Positions 11,429 to 19,837 are shown, counted from the first letter of the stretch. The stretch: 64,000 nucleotides of DNA from Streptomyces cyaneogriseus subsp. noncyanogenus (GCF_000931445.1 NZ_CP010849.1:7688001-7752000), one strand, 5' to 3'. A program made the numbers and translations. Notes: generated from the sequence alone by a model not told the origin.

Positions 11429-12625
11429 TCACCAGCGCAGCAGAGCCGTCTCGATCGTGGAACCCGGGCCCATCGTGATCATCACGCCGTGGTCGCCGGG
11501 CTGTGCGGCCCCCTCGTCGAGCAGCCGCCGGTAGGAGAAGAGGAACGAGCCGCTGGAGACGTTGCCCAGGTCCCGCAGCACGCCACTGGTGTGGCGCACG
11601 TCGTGCCGGGTGAGCCCGAGGTTGACGCGCACGGAGTCAATGACCTTCCTGCCTCCGGAGTGGATCACCCAGTGGCCGATGTCGGAGCGGGCCAGCCCCG
11701 TACCGTCGAGCAGGCGCCGCACCGCGTCCTCGACGTGGGCCCCGACGACGTACGGCACCTCCGGGTCGAGGAAGAAGCTGAACCGGCCGTGGGCGTCGTC
11801 CCAGTCGTAGCGCATCGCGGCGATGGCGTCGGGGATGACGCGGCTCGCGAAGCGGAGCACCCCGGGGCCCGGCGTCGCCTGGTCGCCGGCCGCGGTCCCG
11901 GACGCCGCGCCGTCGGGTGCGACGACGGCGACCGCCGCGGCGCCGTCGCCGAAGAGGCTGTTGACGACGGACGTCCGCATCGTGCCGTCGAACACATAGG
12001 CCGCCGAGCAGACCTCGATGCAGGCCATGACGGCGAGGCCGCCCGGGTGTGCGGCGGCCCATCCGGCCGTCGCGGACAGGGCGTTGAGCCCGGCATTGCA
12101 TCCCATGCCGACGACGTCGAGCCGGGAGCAGTGCGGGGACAGGCCCATCTCCTTGACGAGCAGGGCGCTCAGGCCGGGTGTGAGCAAGCCCGTGGAAGTG
12201 ACGCAGCACAGGTGGCGCACGTCGGCAGGGGCCGCCCCGGCCCGGCGCAGGCACTCCTCGACCGCCGCGCGCCCCAGCCGTACGGCCTCGGCGCTGTGCC
12301 GGGCGAGGAGTTCGCCCTGCGTCTCCTGCCGCGGGGTGCCGTCCGGGCCCGGGGGCGGCAGCGACAGATGGCGGCGTTCGATGCCGCCGTTGAGGAAGAG
12401 CGAGGCGATACGCGGATCGCGGACGCGGAACAGGTCCAGGACGTCCTGCTGCGTGTACCGGGCGGACGGCACCGCCGTGCCGACGGACGCGAGGCGCGGC
12501 ACGGGCGGCCGGCCGGCCGCCGCCGGGCGGGACCGGGCCGCCGGTGGCCGGGCCGGGCCCGGTGGCGCCGGGGCCCGGGAGGGGGCGGACACCCGTGCCG
12601 TGTGCTGCTCTCGCGTCCGGTGCAT
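11429..12625 (-). CDS. DpgA-like type III polyketide synthase
   Basis: A 398-residue chalcone-synthase-fold enzyme very like DpgA, which condenses four malonyl-CoA into 3,5-dihydroxyphenylacetyl-CoA. It shares 'YTQQDVLDLF', 'HLCCVTSTGLLTPGLSALL' and 'GMGCNAGLNAL'. The catalytic triad is visible as Cys176 in VVGMGC, His322 in WVIHSGG and Asn355 in LGNVSSG. The first ~40 residues are Pro/Ala-rich and look like an unstructured extension; ATG 12625 is nevertheless supported by AGGAGG just upstream. It follows the amidinotransferase gene by 15 bases and precedes the DpgB-like gene by 37, in one operon. Here it should supply the aromatic ring of a phenylglycine-type amino acid, as in pheganomycin. 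Chain length and starter are inferred from DpgA. Confidence 0.9.
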   Translation of the reverse strand: MHRTREQHTARVSAPSRAPAPPGPARPPAARSRPAAAGRPPVPRLASVGTAVPSARYTQQDVLDLFRVRDPRIASLFLNGGIERRHLSLPPPGPDGTPRQETQGELLARHSAEAVRLGRAAVEECLRRAGAAPADVRHLCCVTSTGLLTPGLSALLVKEMGLSPHCSRLDVVGMGCNAGLNALSATAGWAAAHPGGLAVMACIEVCSAAYVFDGTMRTSVVNSLFGDGAAAVAVVAPDGAASGTAAGDQATPGPGVLRFASRVIPDAIAAMRYDWDDAHGRFSFFLDPEVPYVVGAHVEDAVRRLLDGTGLARSDIGHWVIHSGGRKVIDSVRVNLGLTRHDVRHTSGVLRDLGNVSSGSFLFSYRRLLDEGAAQPGDHGVMITMGPGSTIETALLRW

Positions 12626-12640
12626 CGGGCCTCCTGTGAC

Positions 12641-13798
12641 TCAGCCGAGGTAGTCCTCGGGCCCGCCGTCCCGGACCGTGTCGAGGGTGAAGCAGTGGAA
12701 GCCTCCGCCGAACAGACGCCGGTGGCGGTGGCGGACCGGTACGACGGTGAAGCGGTGCTGCTCCAGGGTGCGGATCAGCTCCGGGCAGGCGTCGTTGACG
12801 AGGACGGTGTCAGGGGAGACGGACAGCACGTTGAGGTCGATGAACGGGCTGGTCAGGACTAGATCGTCGTCCTCGTACCGGGGGAAGTTGTTTCCCTCCG
12901 GCGGGGGCGGCACGATCATGTCCCAGTCGGCGAGCGCGGGCGGCAGCAGGTCGGCGACGTCCTTGGAGCGCACCAGCAGCGTGCCGGGGCGCAGCGCCAG
13001 GACCATGCTGTCGATGTGGCTGTCGCTCAGCCGGTGGACCCGGTGTATGCGGAAGCGCCCCTCCAGATGGCGTTCCAGCCAGTCGCAGGCCTGGGCGTGG
13101 TTCTCGGTGGAGATGTTGACGACGAGATCCCGGCCGAGCCGGAGGCACTGGGCGCCGTCGAACATCATCTCGAAGCCGACGTCGTACGGCGAGGGTTGCA
13201 CGTCCTCGATGGGCTCCATCGGCCCGCCGGCCGACTGCTGGGCGTACGAGGGATCGAAGGAGGCGTCCGTCATCAGGGGCCGCGGCATGACGGTCCATCG
13301 GGACCCCTGGCGGAAATAGTCGGCGAAGACCGGGGTGAGGAACTGCGTCTCGAAATAGCGGGACCGGATCATCGGAGGTGTCTCGATGATCTCGTCGCCG
13401 AGTATCAGGGTGTTGTCCCGGACGTTCAGCGGCGGCACGACGGCGGCCGACCACGCCGGAGTGCGTACCTCGGTGGTGCTTTCGTGCAGGTCCAGCGGCC
13501 GGTGTACCCGGACGGACAGGGATTCCAGTGTGCTGACGATGCCCTCGACGTCCTCGATGAGTTCGTCGACGTAACGCTGTTTGATGGGGGAACGGCCCGA
13601 CCGGCCGGATTCCGCGTCCTCGGTGGCGGGCGCGCTTCCCGGAGTGGACAGCCGCGGATAGTACCACTCGGAGCGGACCAGATTGTCGTGAAAGAAAAGG
13701 TCGAAGGAGAGTTCCCGCTCGTGAGAGGTGTAGTTCCTGGCCGAACCGACGATCACCTCACGCAGGGGTGACCATTCGTCATAGCTGTTCACTCGCAT
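12641..13798 (-). CDS. Amidinotransferase (glycine/inosamine-phosphate amidinotransferase family)
   Basis: A 385-residue enzyme of the L-arginine:glycine and StrB1-type amidinotransferase family, which moves the amidino group of arginine onto an amine to make a guanidino group. The catalytic residues are present: Asp in 'FEMMFDGAQCLRLGRD', His in 'LSDSHIDSMVLA' and the nucleophilic Cys in 'GGGFHCFTLD' near the C-terminus. The frame can start at GTG 13810 or ATG 13807, but ATG 13798 (MRVNSYDEWSPL) is better placed behind an AGGGG site and gives the usual N-terminus. It heads the operon with the DpgA- and DpgB-like genes and an ABC transporter gene. The expected acceptor is the amino group of a dihydroxyphenylglycine, giving the guanidinoacetic acid found in pheganomycin; that substrate is inferred. 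Confidence 0.9.
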   Translation of the reverse strand: MRVNSYDEWSPLREVIVGSARNYTSHERELSFDLFFHDNLVRSEWYYPRLSTPGSAPATEDAESGRSGRSPIKQRYVDELIEDVEGIVSTLESLSVRVHRPLDLHESTTEVRTPAWSAAVVPPLNVRDNTLILGDEIIETPPMIRSRYFETQFLTPVFADYFRQGSRWTVMPRPLMTDASFDPSYAQQSAGGPMEPIEDVQPSPYDVGFEMMFDGAQCLRLGRDLVVNISTENHAQACDWLERHLEGRFRIHRVHRLSDSHIDSMVLALRPGTLLVRSKDVADLLPPALADWDMIVPPPPEGNNFPRYEDDDLVLTSPFIDLNVLSVSPDTVLVNDACPELIRTLEQHRFTVVPVRHRHRRLFGGGFHCFTLDTVRDGGPEDYLG

Positions 13799-13837
13799 AT
13801 TGCCCATCACCCCTGGATGGTTCGCGGACGGAGGCCG

Positions 13838-13866
13838 ATCGTTGTGGACGCCAAAGGGCGTGTCAA
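13838..13866 (-). promoter_or_regulatory. Promoter of the amidinotransferase operon
   Basis: On the minus strand TTGACA (13866-13861) is followed by a 17-base spacer and AACGAT (13843-13838), about 40 bases before ATG 13798. The -35 is a perfect match. It sits inside CCGTCTTGACAC, a 12-mer also found at the promoter of the ATP-grasp ligase gene. The remaining ~360 bases up to the ABC gene at 14227 hold no gene that I can support; an AAGGAG ribosome binding site precedes that GTG. Confidence 0.5.
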
Positions 13867-14226
13867 GACGGTCGATATGCCGACAGCGGTCACGCCGGGC
13901 GTGCTTGCCTGTGCCAACCGGCGTGTGCCAGCATCGCTCCGCCCGTGGTCCACCGCAATGCCGTGACCCCGACGCACCGCGTCATTCCGGCCATTCCCCG
14001 AGGTGATCATTTCGGAAGGGACGTCACCGCCCCATGCTGTCCTCGATTCACCCCGACGCGCGATGAGAAAAAGTACGGCCGGTTACGGTCCGCCGTGAAC
14101 GGATTCGCGCTGTCCAACGCAAGAGCACGGGCCGGTCGTCGCTTTCCGCCCCCGAGTCCCGCCGATCCCCGTACGCTCGGACGGGCTGTCCCCTGACGCG
14201 TTCCCCGTAAGGAGATCACGACCGCA

Positions 14227-16110
14227 GTGGATGCTTCGGCGCAGGCCGACAACGCCCGGGCGCTGCCCGTGGCATCGGCACGGCAGGTCCGCCGGCACGT
14301 ACGTGCTCTGGTGCTGCGGCACCGGCGCGCCCTCGCGGGGACGGTGGCGCTGCACGCGCTCGCCGCGGCGTGCGGGCTCGTGGCGCCGCGCGTGCTCGGC
14401 GACTTCGTCGAGGACGTGGGGCGGGGCACGGCCGACATCGAGCGGGTCGTCCTGCTCATCCTAGGGTTCGTGCTGCTGCAAGGAGCCCTGCTGAACGCGG
14501 CGATGTACACGGCGGCCCGGCTGGGCGAGACCGTGCTGGCCGGGCTGCGCGAGACCTTCGTCGAGCGGCTCCTCGCGCTGCCGCTCGCCACCGTCGACCG
14601 GGCCGGGACGGGCGATCTGGTCACACGGACGACGAGAGACGTGGACGAGCTGTCCGTGGCGGTGCGCAGCGCGGTGCCCGACGTGCTCGTCTCGCTCACC
14701 ACGATCGTGATCACCCTGGGCGGGCTGGTCGTCGTGGGCCCGCTGCTGGCCCTGCCGTGCCTGGTCGCCGTGCCCGTGCTGTGGGGCGCGACCCGCTGGT
14801 ACCTGCGGCGGGCCCGCGCCGGCTATCTCCGCGAGAGCGAGGCGTACGCGCGGGTCGCCGAGGGGCTGGCGGAGACCGTCGAGGGGACGCGGACGGTCGA
14901 GGCGTTCGGCCTGGCCGGGCGGCGTGCCGAGCGCGCGGACCGGGACCTGCGGCTGGCCGGCGAGGCCGAGCGGTACACCCTGCGGCTACGGACCGTGTTC
15001 CTCCCCGTCTCGGACGTCTCGTACGTGCTGCCCGTGGTCGCGACCCTGATCGTGGGCGGGCTCCTGCACGCGCACGGCCGGGTGTCCCTCGCCGCGGTGA
15101 CCGCGGCGACCCTCTATGTGCAGCAGGTGCTGGGCCCGGTCGACCGGCTGCTCTCCCGGCTGGACGACCTCCAGGTGGGCGGTGCCTCCCTCGCCCGCCT
15201 CACCGGTGTGGACACGGACCCGGACACCGCCTCGCGGGCCGGGTCGCCGTCCGGGCCGGGCGGGAAAGGGACCCCGGCCGGTGCGCGGGCCCGCACCGCG
15301 GGCGCGGCCGGCGGGACGGGGCGTCTGGTGCTGAAGGACGTGACGTTCGCCTACCAGGCGGGCCGGAACGTCCTGCACGGCGTCAGTCTGGACATCGAGC
15401 CCGGCGAGCGGCTGGCCGTCGTCGGCCCGTCCGGGGCGGGCAAGACGACGCTGGGGCGGCTGCTCGCGGGCGTGCACCCGCCGGGCACGGGAAGCGTCAC
15501 CCTCGACGGGGTGCCGCTGGCCGACCTGCCGCTGCCGCGGCTGCGCCGTCAGGTGGCGCTGGTGACGCAGGAACACCACGTCTTCGGCGACACCCTGCGC
15601 GGCAACCTGCTCCTGGCCCGCCCGGACGCCACGGACGACGACGTCCACCGGGCGCTGGAGGTGGTGGGCGCCCTGGACTGGGCCCTCGGCCTCGGGCTCG
15701 GCGCGCGGATCGGTGCGGGCGGTGCCGGCCTGCCACCGGCGCGGGCCCAGCAGCTCTCCCTGGCCCGGCTGGTGCTGGCGGATCCGCACACGCTCGTCCT
15801 GGACGAGGCGACTTCCATGCTGGCGCCTCCCGAGGCCCGGGACCTGGAGCGGTCCCTCGCGGCGGTACTGGAGGGGCGGACCGTCGTCGCCGTCGCGCAC
15901 CGGCTGCACACCGCGCACGACGCGGACCGGGTGGCGGTCATGGAGAACGGGCGCATCAGCGAGGTCGGGCCGCACGACGAACTGCTCGCCAGGGGCGGAG
16001 CCTACGCCGCGCTGTGGGCTTCCTGGCACGGCGAGGGGAAGGCGCCCGGCCCGGGCCCCGCACCGGACCGCCCTCCGTCGGGCCCGGTGGTGCCCCCGGT
16101 CACCAGGTGA
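14227..16110 (+). CDS. ABC half-transporter with degenerate signature, partner B of a heterodimeric exporter
   Basis: A 627-residue exporter half: membrane helices over residues ~30-310, then a linker rich in Gly/Ala, then the nucleotide-binding domain. Walker A 'VVGPSGAGKTTLGRLL', Q-loop 'LVTQEHHVFGDTL', Walker B 'TLVLDEATSML' and H-loop 'VAVAHRLHTAHDADRV' are all intact. The signature LSGGQ is lost, the region reading 'AGLPPARAQQLSLARL'. This is the exact complement of the half-transporter at 8721, which keeps only its signature. In heterodimeric exporters such as TM287/288 one composite site is built this way and the other is dead. GTG 14227 has AAGGAG 12 bases upstream. The 3' end overlaps the end of the convergent P450 gene by 11 bases. 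A drug or peptide-conjugate cargo is inferred from the cluster. Confidence 0.88.
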   Translation: MDASAQADNARALPVASARQVRRHVRALVLRHRRALAGTVALHALAAACGLVAPRVLGDFVEDVGRGTADIERVVLLILGFVLLQGALLNAAMYTAARLGETVLAGLRETFVERLLALPLATVDRAGTGDLVTRTTRDVDELSVAVRSAVPDVLVSLTTIVITLGGLVVVGPLLALPCLVAVPVLWGATRWYLRRARAGYLRESEAYARVAEGLAETVEGTRTVEAFGLAGRRAERADRDLRLAGEAERYTLRLRTVFLPVSDVSYVLPVVATLIVGGLLHAHGRVSLAAVTAATLYVQQVLGPVDRLLSRLDDLQVGGASLARLTGVDTDPDTASRAGSPSGPGGKGTPAGARARTAGAAGGTGRLVLKDVTFAYQAGRNVLHGVSLDIEPGERLAVVGPSGAGKTTLGRLLAGVHPPGTGSVTLDGVPLADLPLPRLRRQVALVTQEHHVFGDTLRGNLLLARPDATDDDVHRALEVVGALDWALGLGLGARIGAGGAGLPPARAQQLSLARLVLADPHTLVLDEATSMLAPPEARDLERSLAAVLEGRTVVAVAHRLHTAHDADRVAVMENGRISEVGPHDELLARGGAYAALWASWHGEGKAPGPGPAPDRPPSGPVVPPVTR

Positions 16111-17401
16111 CCGGCAGGCGGTGCACGCAGTAGAAGCCCATGTCCGTGCCGAGCGGGACCTGCCCGGGCGGCACCGCCAGCCGCAGACCGGGGAACCGGC
16201 GGAACAGGGCGGTGTAGCCGACGGCCAGCTCGACGCGGGCCAGGTTCTGTCCGACGCACTGGTGGATGCCGTACCCGAAGGCGACGTGTCCGCCGACGGG
16301 CCGGGTCAGGTCGAGCCGGTCCGGATCCGGGAACCGCAGCGGGTCGCGGTTGGCGGCGGGCAGACAGCAGGTGACGCTCTCGCCCGCGCGCAGAAGACGC
16401 CCGGCCAGCTCCACGTCCTCCAACGGAGTCCGGGGGACGCCGAACTGGAAGATGGTCAGGTAGCGCAGGAGTTCCTCCACGGCCGTCTCCACGGCCCGGG
16501 GGGAGAGGTCGGCGCGCAGCGCGGCCAGGTCCCCGGGGCGGCACAGCAGGACGAACGTGCCGAGGCCGAGCATGCCGGCCACCGTCTCGTGGCCGGCCGT
16601 GAGCAGGAGCACGCCCGCGCCCGCCGCCTCCTCGTCGGTCAGCCCGCCGTCGACCATCCGGCTCAGCAGGTCGTCACCGGGGTGGCGCCGGCGGTGGCGG
16701 ACGAGAGCGCGCAGCAGCCCGGTCAGGGCGTCCATCGCGGTCTCCGCCTCGCCCGCGGTGGCCTCCAGGCTGAACAGCAGCGTGCTGTCCCGCTGGAACG
16801 CGGCCCGGTCGGCGTACGGCACTCCGAGAAACTCGCAGATGGCGAGGGAGGGCAGGGGGAGCGCGTAGGCGCCGACCAGATCGGCCTCCGGTCTTCCGGA
16901 CGCCGCCATCGCCTCCAGCAGATCGTCGGCGAAGCGCTCCAGACGCGGGCGCAGCAGCCGCGTACGGTGCGCGGAGAACGATCCGGCGAGCAGACGGCGG
17001 AACCGTGTGTGCTCCGGCCGGTCCATGTCGACGAACCAGCCGGGCAGGGCGGGGCGGCCGATGAAGGGGTCGGCCCCGGGCCGCGGGACGGGGACGCGCT
17101 TGAACTCGGAGCGGGCGCTGAAGCGGGGGTCCGCCAGGACCTTGCGGACGTGCTCGTGCCCGGTGACCAGCCAGCCGACGTGGCCGTCCGGGTAGCGCAG
17201 GGGCCGCACGGGCGCCTCGTCGCGCAGCCGGGCCAGCTCGGGCGGCGGATCGAAGGGGCACGACCGCCGCGTGGACAGCACCACCGGCTCGGGGGCCGGG
17301 GCGGGCACGGCCGGGGCGGTGAGCGCGTCCGGTGCCCGGCGGCCGGGGCGTACGGCACCGGCGGCGTCCTGTGCGGTGGTACCGCGGAAGGGGGACGTCA
17401 T
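16100..17401 (-). CDS. Cytochrome P450
   Basis: A 433-residue soluble bacterial P450. The heme-ligand motif 'FGYGIHQCVGQNLAR' places the axial Cys at residue 382. The I-helix 'LLTAGHETVAG' keeps the acid-alcohol pair Glu-Thr but has Val where a second Thr is common, and the K-helix ExxR is seen in 'VEELLRY'. It takes electrons from ferredoxin partners not in the window and hydroxylates a small substrate. Its ATG overlaps the radical SAM stop codon (ATGA at 17398-17401), so the two enzymes are translationally coupled and probably act in sequence. In a pheganomycin-type pathway it could hydroxylate a ring methyl to hydroxymethyl or oxidise the benzylic carbon. Both roles are inferences. Confidence 0.92.
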   Translation of the reverse strand: MTSPFRGTTAQDAAGAVRPGRRAPDALTAPAVPAPAPEPVVLSTRRSCPFDPPPELARLRDEAPVRPLRYPDGHVGWLVTGHEHVRKVLADPRFSARSEFKRVPVPRPGADPFIGRPALPGWFVDMDRPEHTRFRRLLAGSFSAHRTRLLRPRLERFADDLLEAMAASGRPEADLVGAYALPLPSLAICEFLGVPYADRAAFQRDSTLLFSLEATAGEAETAMDALTGLLRALVRHRRRHPGDDLLSRMVDGGLTDEEAAGAGVLLLTAGHETVAGMLGLGTFVLLCRPGDLAALRADLSPRAVETAVEELLRYLTIFQFGVPRTPLEDVELAGRLLRAGESVTCCLPAANRDPLRFPDPDRLDLTRPVGGHVAFGYGIHQCVGQNLARVELAVGYTALFRRFPGLRLAVPPGQVPLGTDMGFYCVHRLPVTW

Positions 17402-19407
17402 CGGCCGGCCGCCCCGGAGCCGGCCGGCGGTGTGCGCGCGGGCAGGCCGGGGCGGACCGGGACGGCGAGGGAGAGGTACTTGCCGTCCTCCTCCAGGCAG
17501 ACGCCGTGCTCCACGGTGAGCCGCAGGAAGTCGGCGACCTCCCGGGCGCTCGGCCGGTCTCCGTCCGGTCCGCTCAGGGCGCCCAGGTCCGCGAGTTCCC
17601 GGTGGACGCGCGCACCGCTGCGCGGGGCGTCGCCGCACAGTTCGTACGCCTGCGCCCGCCAGCCGGTGAGCGTGGCCTTGCGGCGACGGCCGCCTCGCGT
17701 GTCGAGGAGGGTGAGCCAGTCCGGCCCGCGCCGGTACTGGAGCAGCGGCCGCTCGCCCGGCTCCCACGCGCGCTGCCAGCCCTCGACGGCCTTGCGCAGA
17801 GCGGCCACGGCATCGGCGGAGGCGACGCCCGGGGCCTCGTAGTCGAAGAAGTAGGCGATCCGGCCGTGGTCGAGCCCGGGCACCGGGTAGGCCAGTCGGT
17901 AGGCGGGCTTCGGCGCGATCTCGCGCATGCCGAAGGACGGGTCGGAGAAGTAGGGGCTGAACCGCTCCAGCCAGATGCGTCCGACGCCCGCGGGCGGTTC
18001 CAGATGGGTCAGCAGGGGCACGAGGGCGGTCTGCCGGGCGTAGTCCTCGTCCGTCTCGCCCGGGAACCCCGTCAGGATGTTCCAGTCGACGCGCACGCCG
18101 TGGTAGTGAGCCCACTTCAGGAGGCGGACGTTCAGGAGCGTGGTCGAACCCTTCCGCATCAGGCGCAGGACGTTGCTGCTCAGACTCTCCAGACCGGGCT
18201 GGATCTTCCACACGCCGGCCTCGGCGAGCGTCCGTATCTGCTCGCGTGTCAGATTGGCCTTGACCTCGAAGAACAGGGCGGTGTCCCAGGGGGCCTCCCT
18301 CAGGGAGCCGCACAGCGAGCCCAGGTAGCCCATGTCGAGGATGTTGTCGACGGCGTCGACCGCGAGGACGCGGTGCCGCCGCATGAGTTCCTCCAGCTCG
18401 GCGAGGGCCTTGCCGGGGGACTTCGCGCGGTACTGCATCCCGAGGGCGTTCAGGCCGCAGAAGGTGCAGTGGTGCTTCTCGCCCCACCAGCAGCCGCGGG
18501 AGAACTCCACCAGCAGGCGCTGGGTGTTGCGGCCGATGACGTTGCCCTTGCCGAGGGACTCGACGGCGGCGAAGTAGTCGTCGTAGCAGGGCACGGGAAG
18601 CCGGTCCATGGCCTGGACGCGGGGCCCGGGAACGGCGGGACTCACCCCGCCCCGGTGCGTGCGCGCGCAGACGCCCGGTACGTCGGCGGCCGAATCACCC
18701 CGGGCGACGGCCGCCGCGAGCCGGGGGAAGGCCACATCGCCCTCGCCGACGACGGCGTAGTCGATGAACGGGAAGTTCCGCACGTACTCGGGGCCCATGT
18801 CGCCGTCGTAGTTGGCACCCCCGAAGACGACGACCAGCTCGGGCCGGGCCTCCTTGAGCCGGCGCGCCAGAGCGAGCGCGGCCACGTTCTGCATGAACGT
18901 GGAGGTGAAGCCGACGACATCGAGGGCGGCCCAGTCGTCACGGGCGGCCAGCTCGTCGATCCAGGCGGGGAGCCGTTCACGGCGCAGCGCCGTCACGGCG
19001 TCCCAGTCGAGGCCGGCGGCCGCGCACATCTCGGGGACCTCGGGAAACTGCCGACGGTATTCCTCCTCGTCCTGCTTCACGCCGAATGCGGCCGGACCGA
19101 AAAGCCATTCGCCGAAAAGATGAACCCGCTCCGACGGTGCCTCGGTGATGATCTCGTAGAGCCCGGCGCCGAGTTCCGCGGACAGTTCGAGATTCGGGTA
19201 CAGACTGTGTGCCTCATGACCGAAAGAGGCGAGTGCGGCTTGCAGCAGACCGCATTGGATGGAAGGCGTGTCGGTACGGGCCCAGGGCATGTTGACCAGG
19301 GCGATACGCAGAGACCTGGACGGGACGCAGTCCGGTGGGAACAAGGGCTTTTCGATCACCGTCAGTTCTCGCCCGGCTGCCAAAGGTCCTCCAAGTCGTT
19401 CGGGCAT
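17398..19407 (-). CDS. B12-dependent radical SAM enzyme of the RiPP maturation C-methyltransferase type
   Basis: About 669 residues: an N-terminal cobalamin-binding-like domain ('RIALVNMPWARTDTPSIQCG', 'VVGFTSTFMQN', 'VVFGGANYDGDMGPEYV'), then a radical SAM barrel and a C-terminal extension. The iron-sulfur motif is CWWGEKHHCTFC with Cys 306, 314 and 317, i.e. Cx7CxxC. That spacing and the 'CTFCGLNALGM' context are typical of the family annotated as RiPP maturation radical SAM protein 1 (rSAM_ocin_1). Members methylate unactivated carbons with SAM and methylcobalamin. ATG 19407 was chosen; TTG 19383, four bases behind GGAGG, is a credible alternative. It lies between the precursor peptide gene and the P450 gene on the same strand, so it may methylate the aromatic ring or the peptide. 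Confidence 0.85.
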   Translation of the reverse strand: MPERLGGPLAAGRELTVIEKPLFPPDCVPSRSLRIALVNMPWARTDTPSIQCGLLQAALASFGHEAHSLYPNLELSAELGAGLYEIITEAPSERVHLFGEWLFGPAAFGVKQDEEEYRRQFPEVPEMCAAAGLDWDAVTALRRERLPAWIDELAARDDWAALDVVGFTSTFMQNVAALALARRLKEARPELVVVFGGANYDGDMGPEYVRNFPFIDYAVVGEGDVAFPRLAAAVARGDSAADVPGVCARTHRGGVSPAVPGPRVQAMDRLPVPCYDDYFAAVESLGKGNVIGRNTQRLLVEFSRGCWWGEKHHCTFCGLNALGMQYRAKSPGKALAELEELMRRHRVLAVDAVDNILDMGYLGSLCGSLREAPWDTALFFEVKANLTREQIRTLAEAGVWKIQPGLESLSSNVLRLMRKGSTTLLNVRLLKWAHYHGVRVDWNILTGFPGETDEDYARQTALVPLLTHLEPPAGVGRIWLERFSPYFSDPSFGMREIAPKPAYRLAYPVPGLDHGRIAYFFDYEAPGVASADAVAALRKAVEGWQRAWEPGERPLLQYRRGPDWLTLLDTRGGRRRKATLTGWRAQAYELCGDAPRSGARVHRELADLGALSGPDGDRPSAREVADFLRLTVEHGVCLEEDGKYLSLAVPVRPGLPARTPPAGSGAAGR

Positions 19408-19601
19408 CGGCCTGCGCCGGCCCGGTCCGTACCCGCCGGTCCCGGCGCGCCGCGCCGGCTCCGGCCAGGAGCACACGGGAGCGACCGGACTGGTTCCCTT
19501 CCCCGGCGGATGCGGCGGTCACCGGTCCGGCGATGACGAGCCGCGGCTATTCCCACCGGCCGGGAAAGGGGCCCGGCTCATGCGCTGGTCGAGCCGTGGG
19601 G

Positions 19602-19712
19602 TCAGTCCTTGACGTTGCTGGACGAGACAACGACGTCCTTCACGTTGCTCGACGAAACGATCTCAGCGAGGTCGGATTCCTCGATCTCGCTCCAGGTGAT
19701 TTCGCGCTCCAT
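19602..19712 (-). CDS. Pheganomycin-type precursor peptide with two SSSNVKD repeats
   Basis: A 36-residue peptide easily missed because of its size. ATG 19712 follows a strong GGGAGGGAGGTGG site. The leader (residues 1-18) is acidic, 'MEREITWSEIEESDLAEI'. It is followed by two copies of VSSSNVKD (residues 19-26 and 29-36) separated by Val-Val, and the last residue is the Asp of NVKD. Pheganomycins carry the ribosomal peptides NVKD, NVKDR and NVKDGPT after an N-terminal guanidino-aryl amino acid, as I recall the PGM1/PGM2 work. The C-terminal copy would give the bare NVKD form directly after cleavage before Asn. The gene shares strand and probably transcript with the radical SAM and P450 genes, and is divergent from the PGM1-like ligase gene. 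Processing sites are inferred. Confidence 0.88.
   Translation of the reverse strand: MEREITWSEIEESDLAEIVSSSNVKDVVVSSSNVKD
19605..19658 (-). repeat. Two 24-base repeats encoding VSSSNVKD
   Basis: Unit 1 occupies 19658-19635 and unit 2 occupies 19628-19605, separated by six bases encoding Val-Val. The units differ at three of 24 positions, all third-codon positions and all synonymous, so the peptide VSSSNVKD is identical in both. Silent divergence with unchanged protein sequence points to selection on the core peptide. Confidence 0.9.
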
Positions 19713-19758
19713 GCTCCACCTCCCTCCCCGTACGGTAGGCAGCGGTGGACGATGCCCG

Positions 19759-19788
19759 ATCGTAGGAATGGGTCGACGTGGACGGCAA
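19759..19788 (-). promoter_or_regulatory. Promoter of the precursor peptide gene
   Basis: On the minus strand TTGCCG (19788-19783), an 18-base spacer and TACGAT (19764-19759) resemble a vegetative actinomycete promoter. It would start transcription about 40 bases before the precursor ATG at 19712. It lies in the 232-base divergent region shared with the ligase gene. Confidence 0.4.
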
Positions 19789-19837
19789 GAGGCGCGTTCC
19801 GGCCACCGTGATGTTTTTTCCGGCGTTGATCGCCGTC

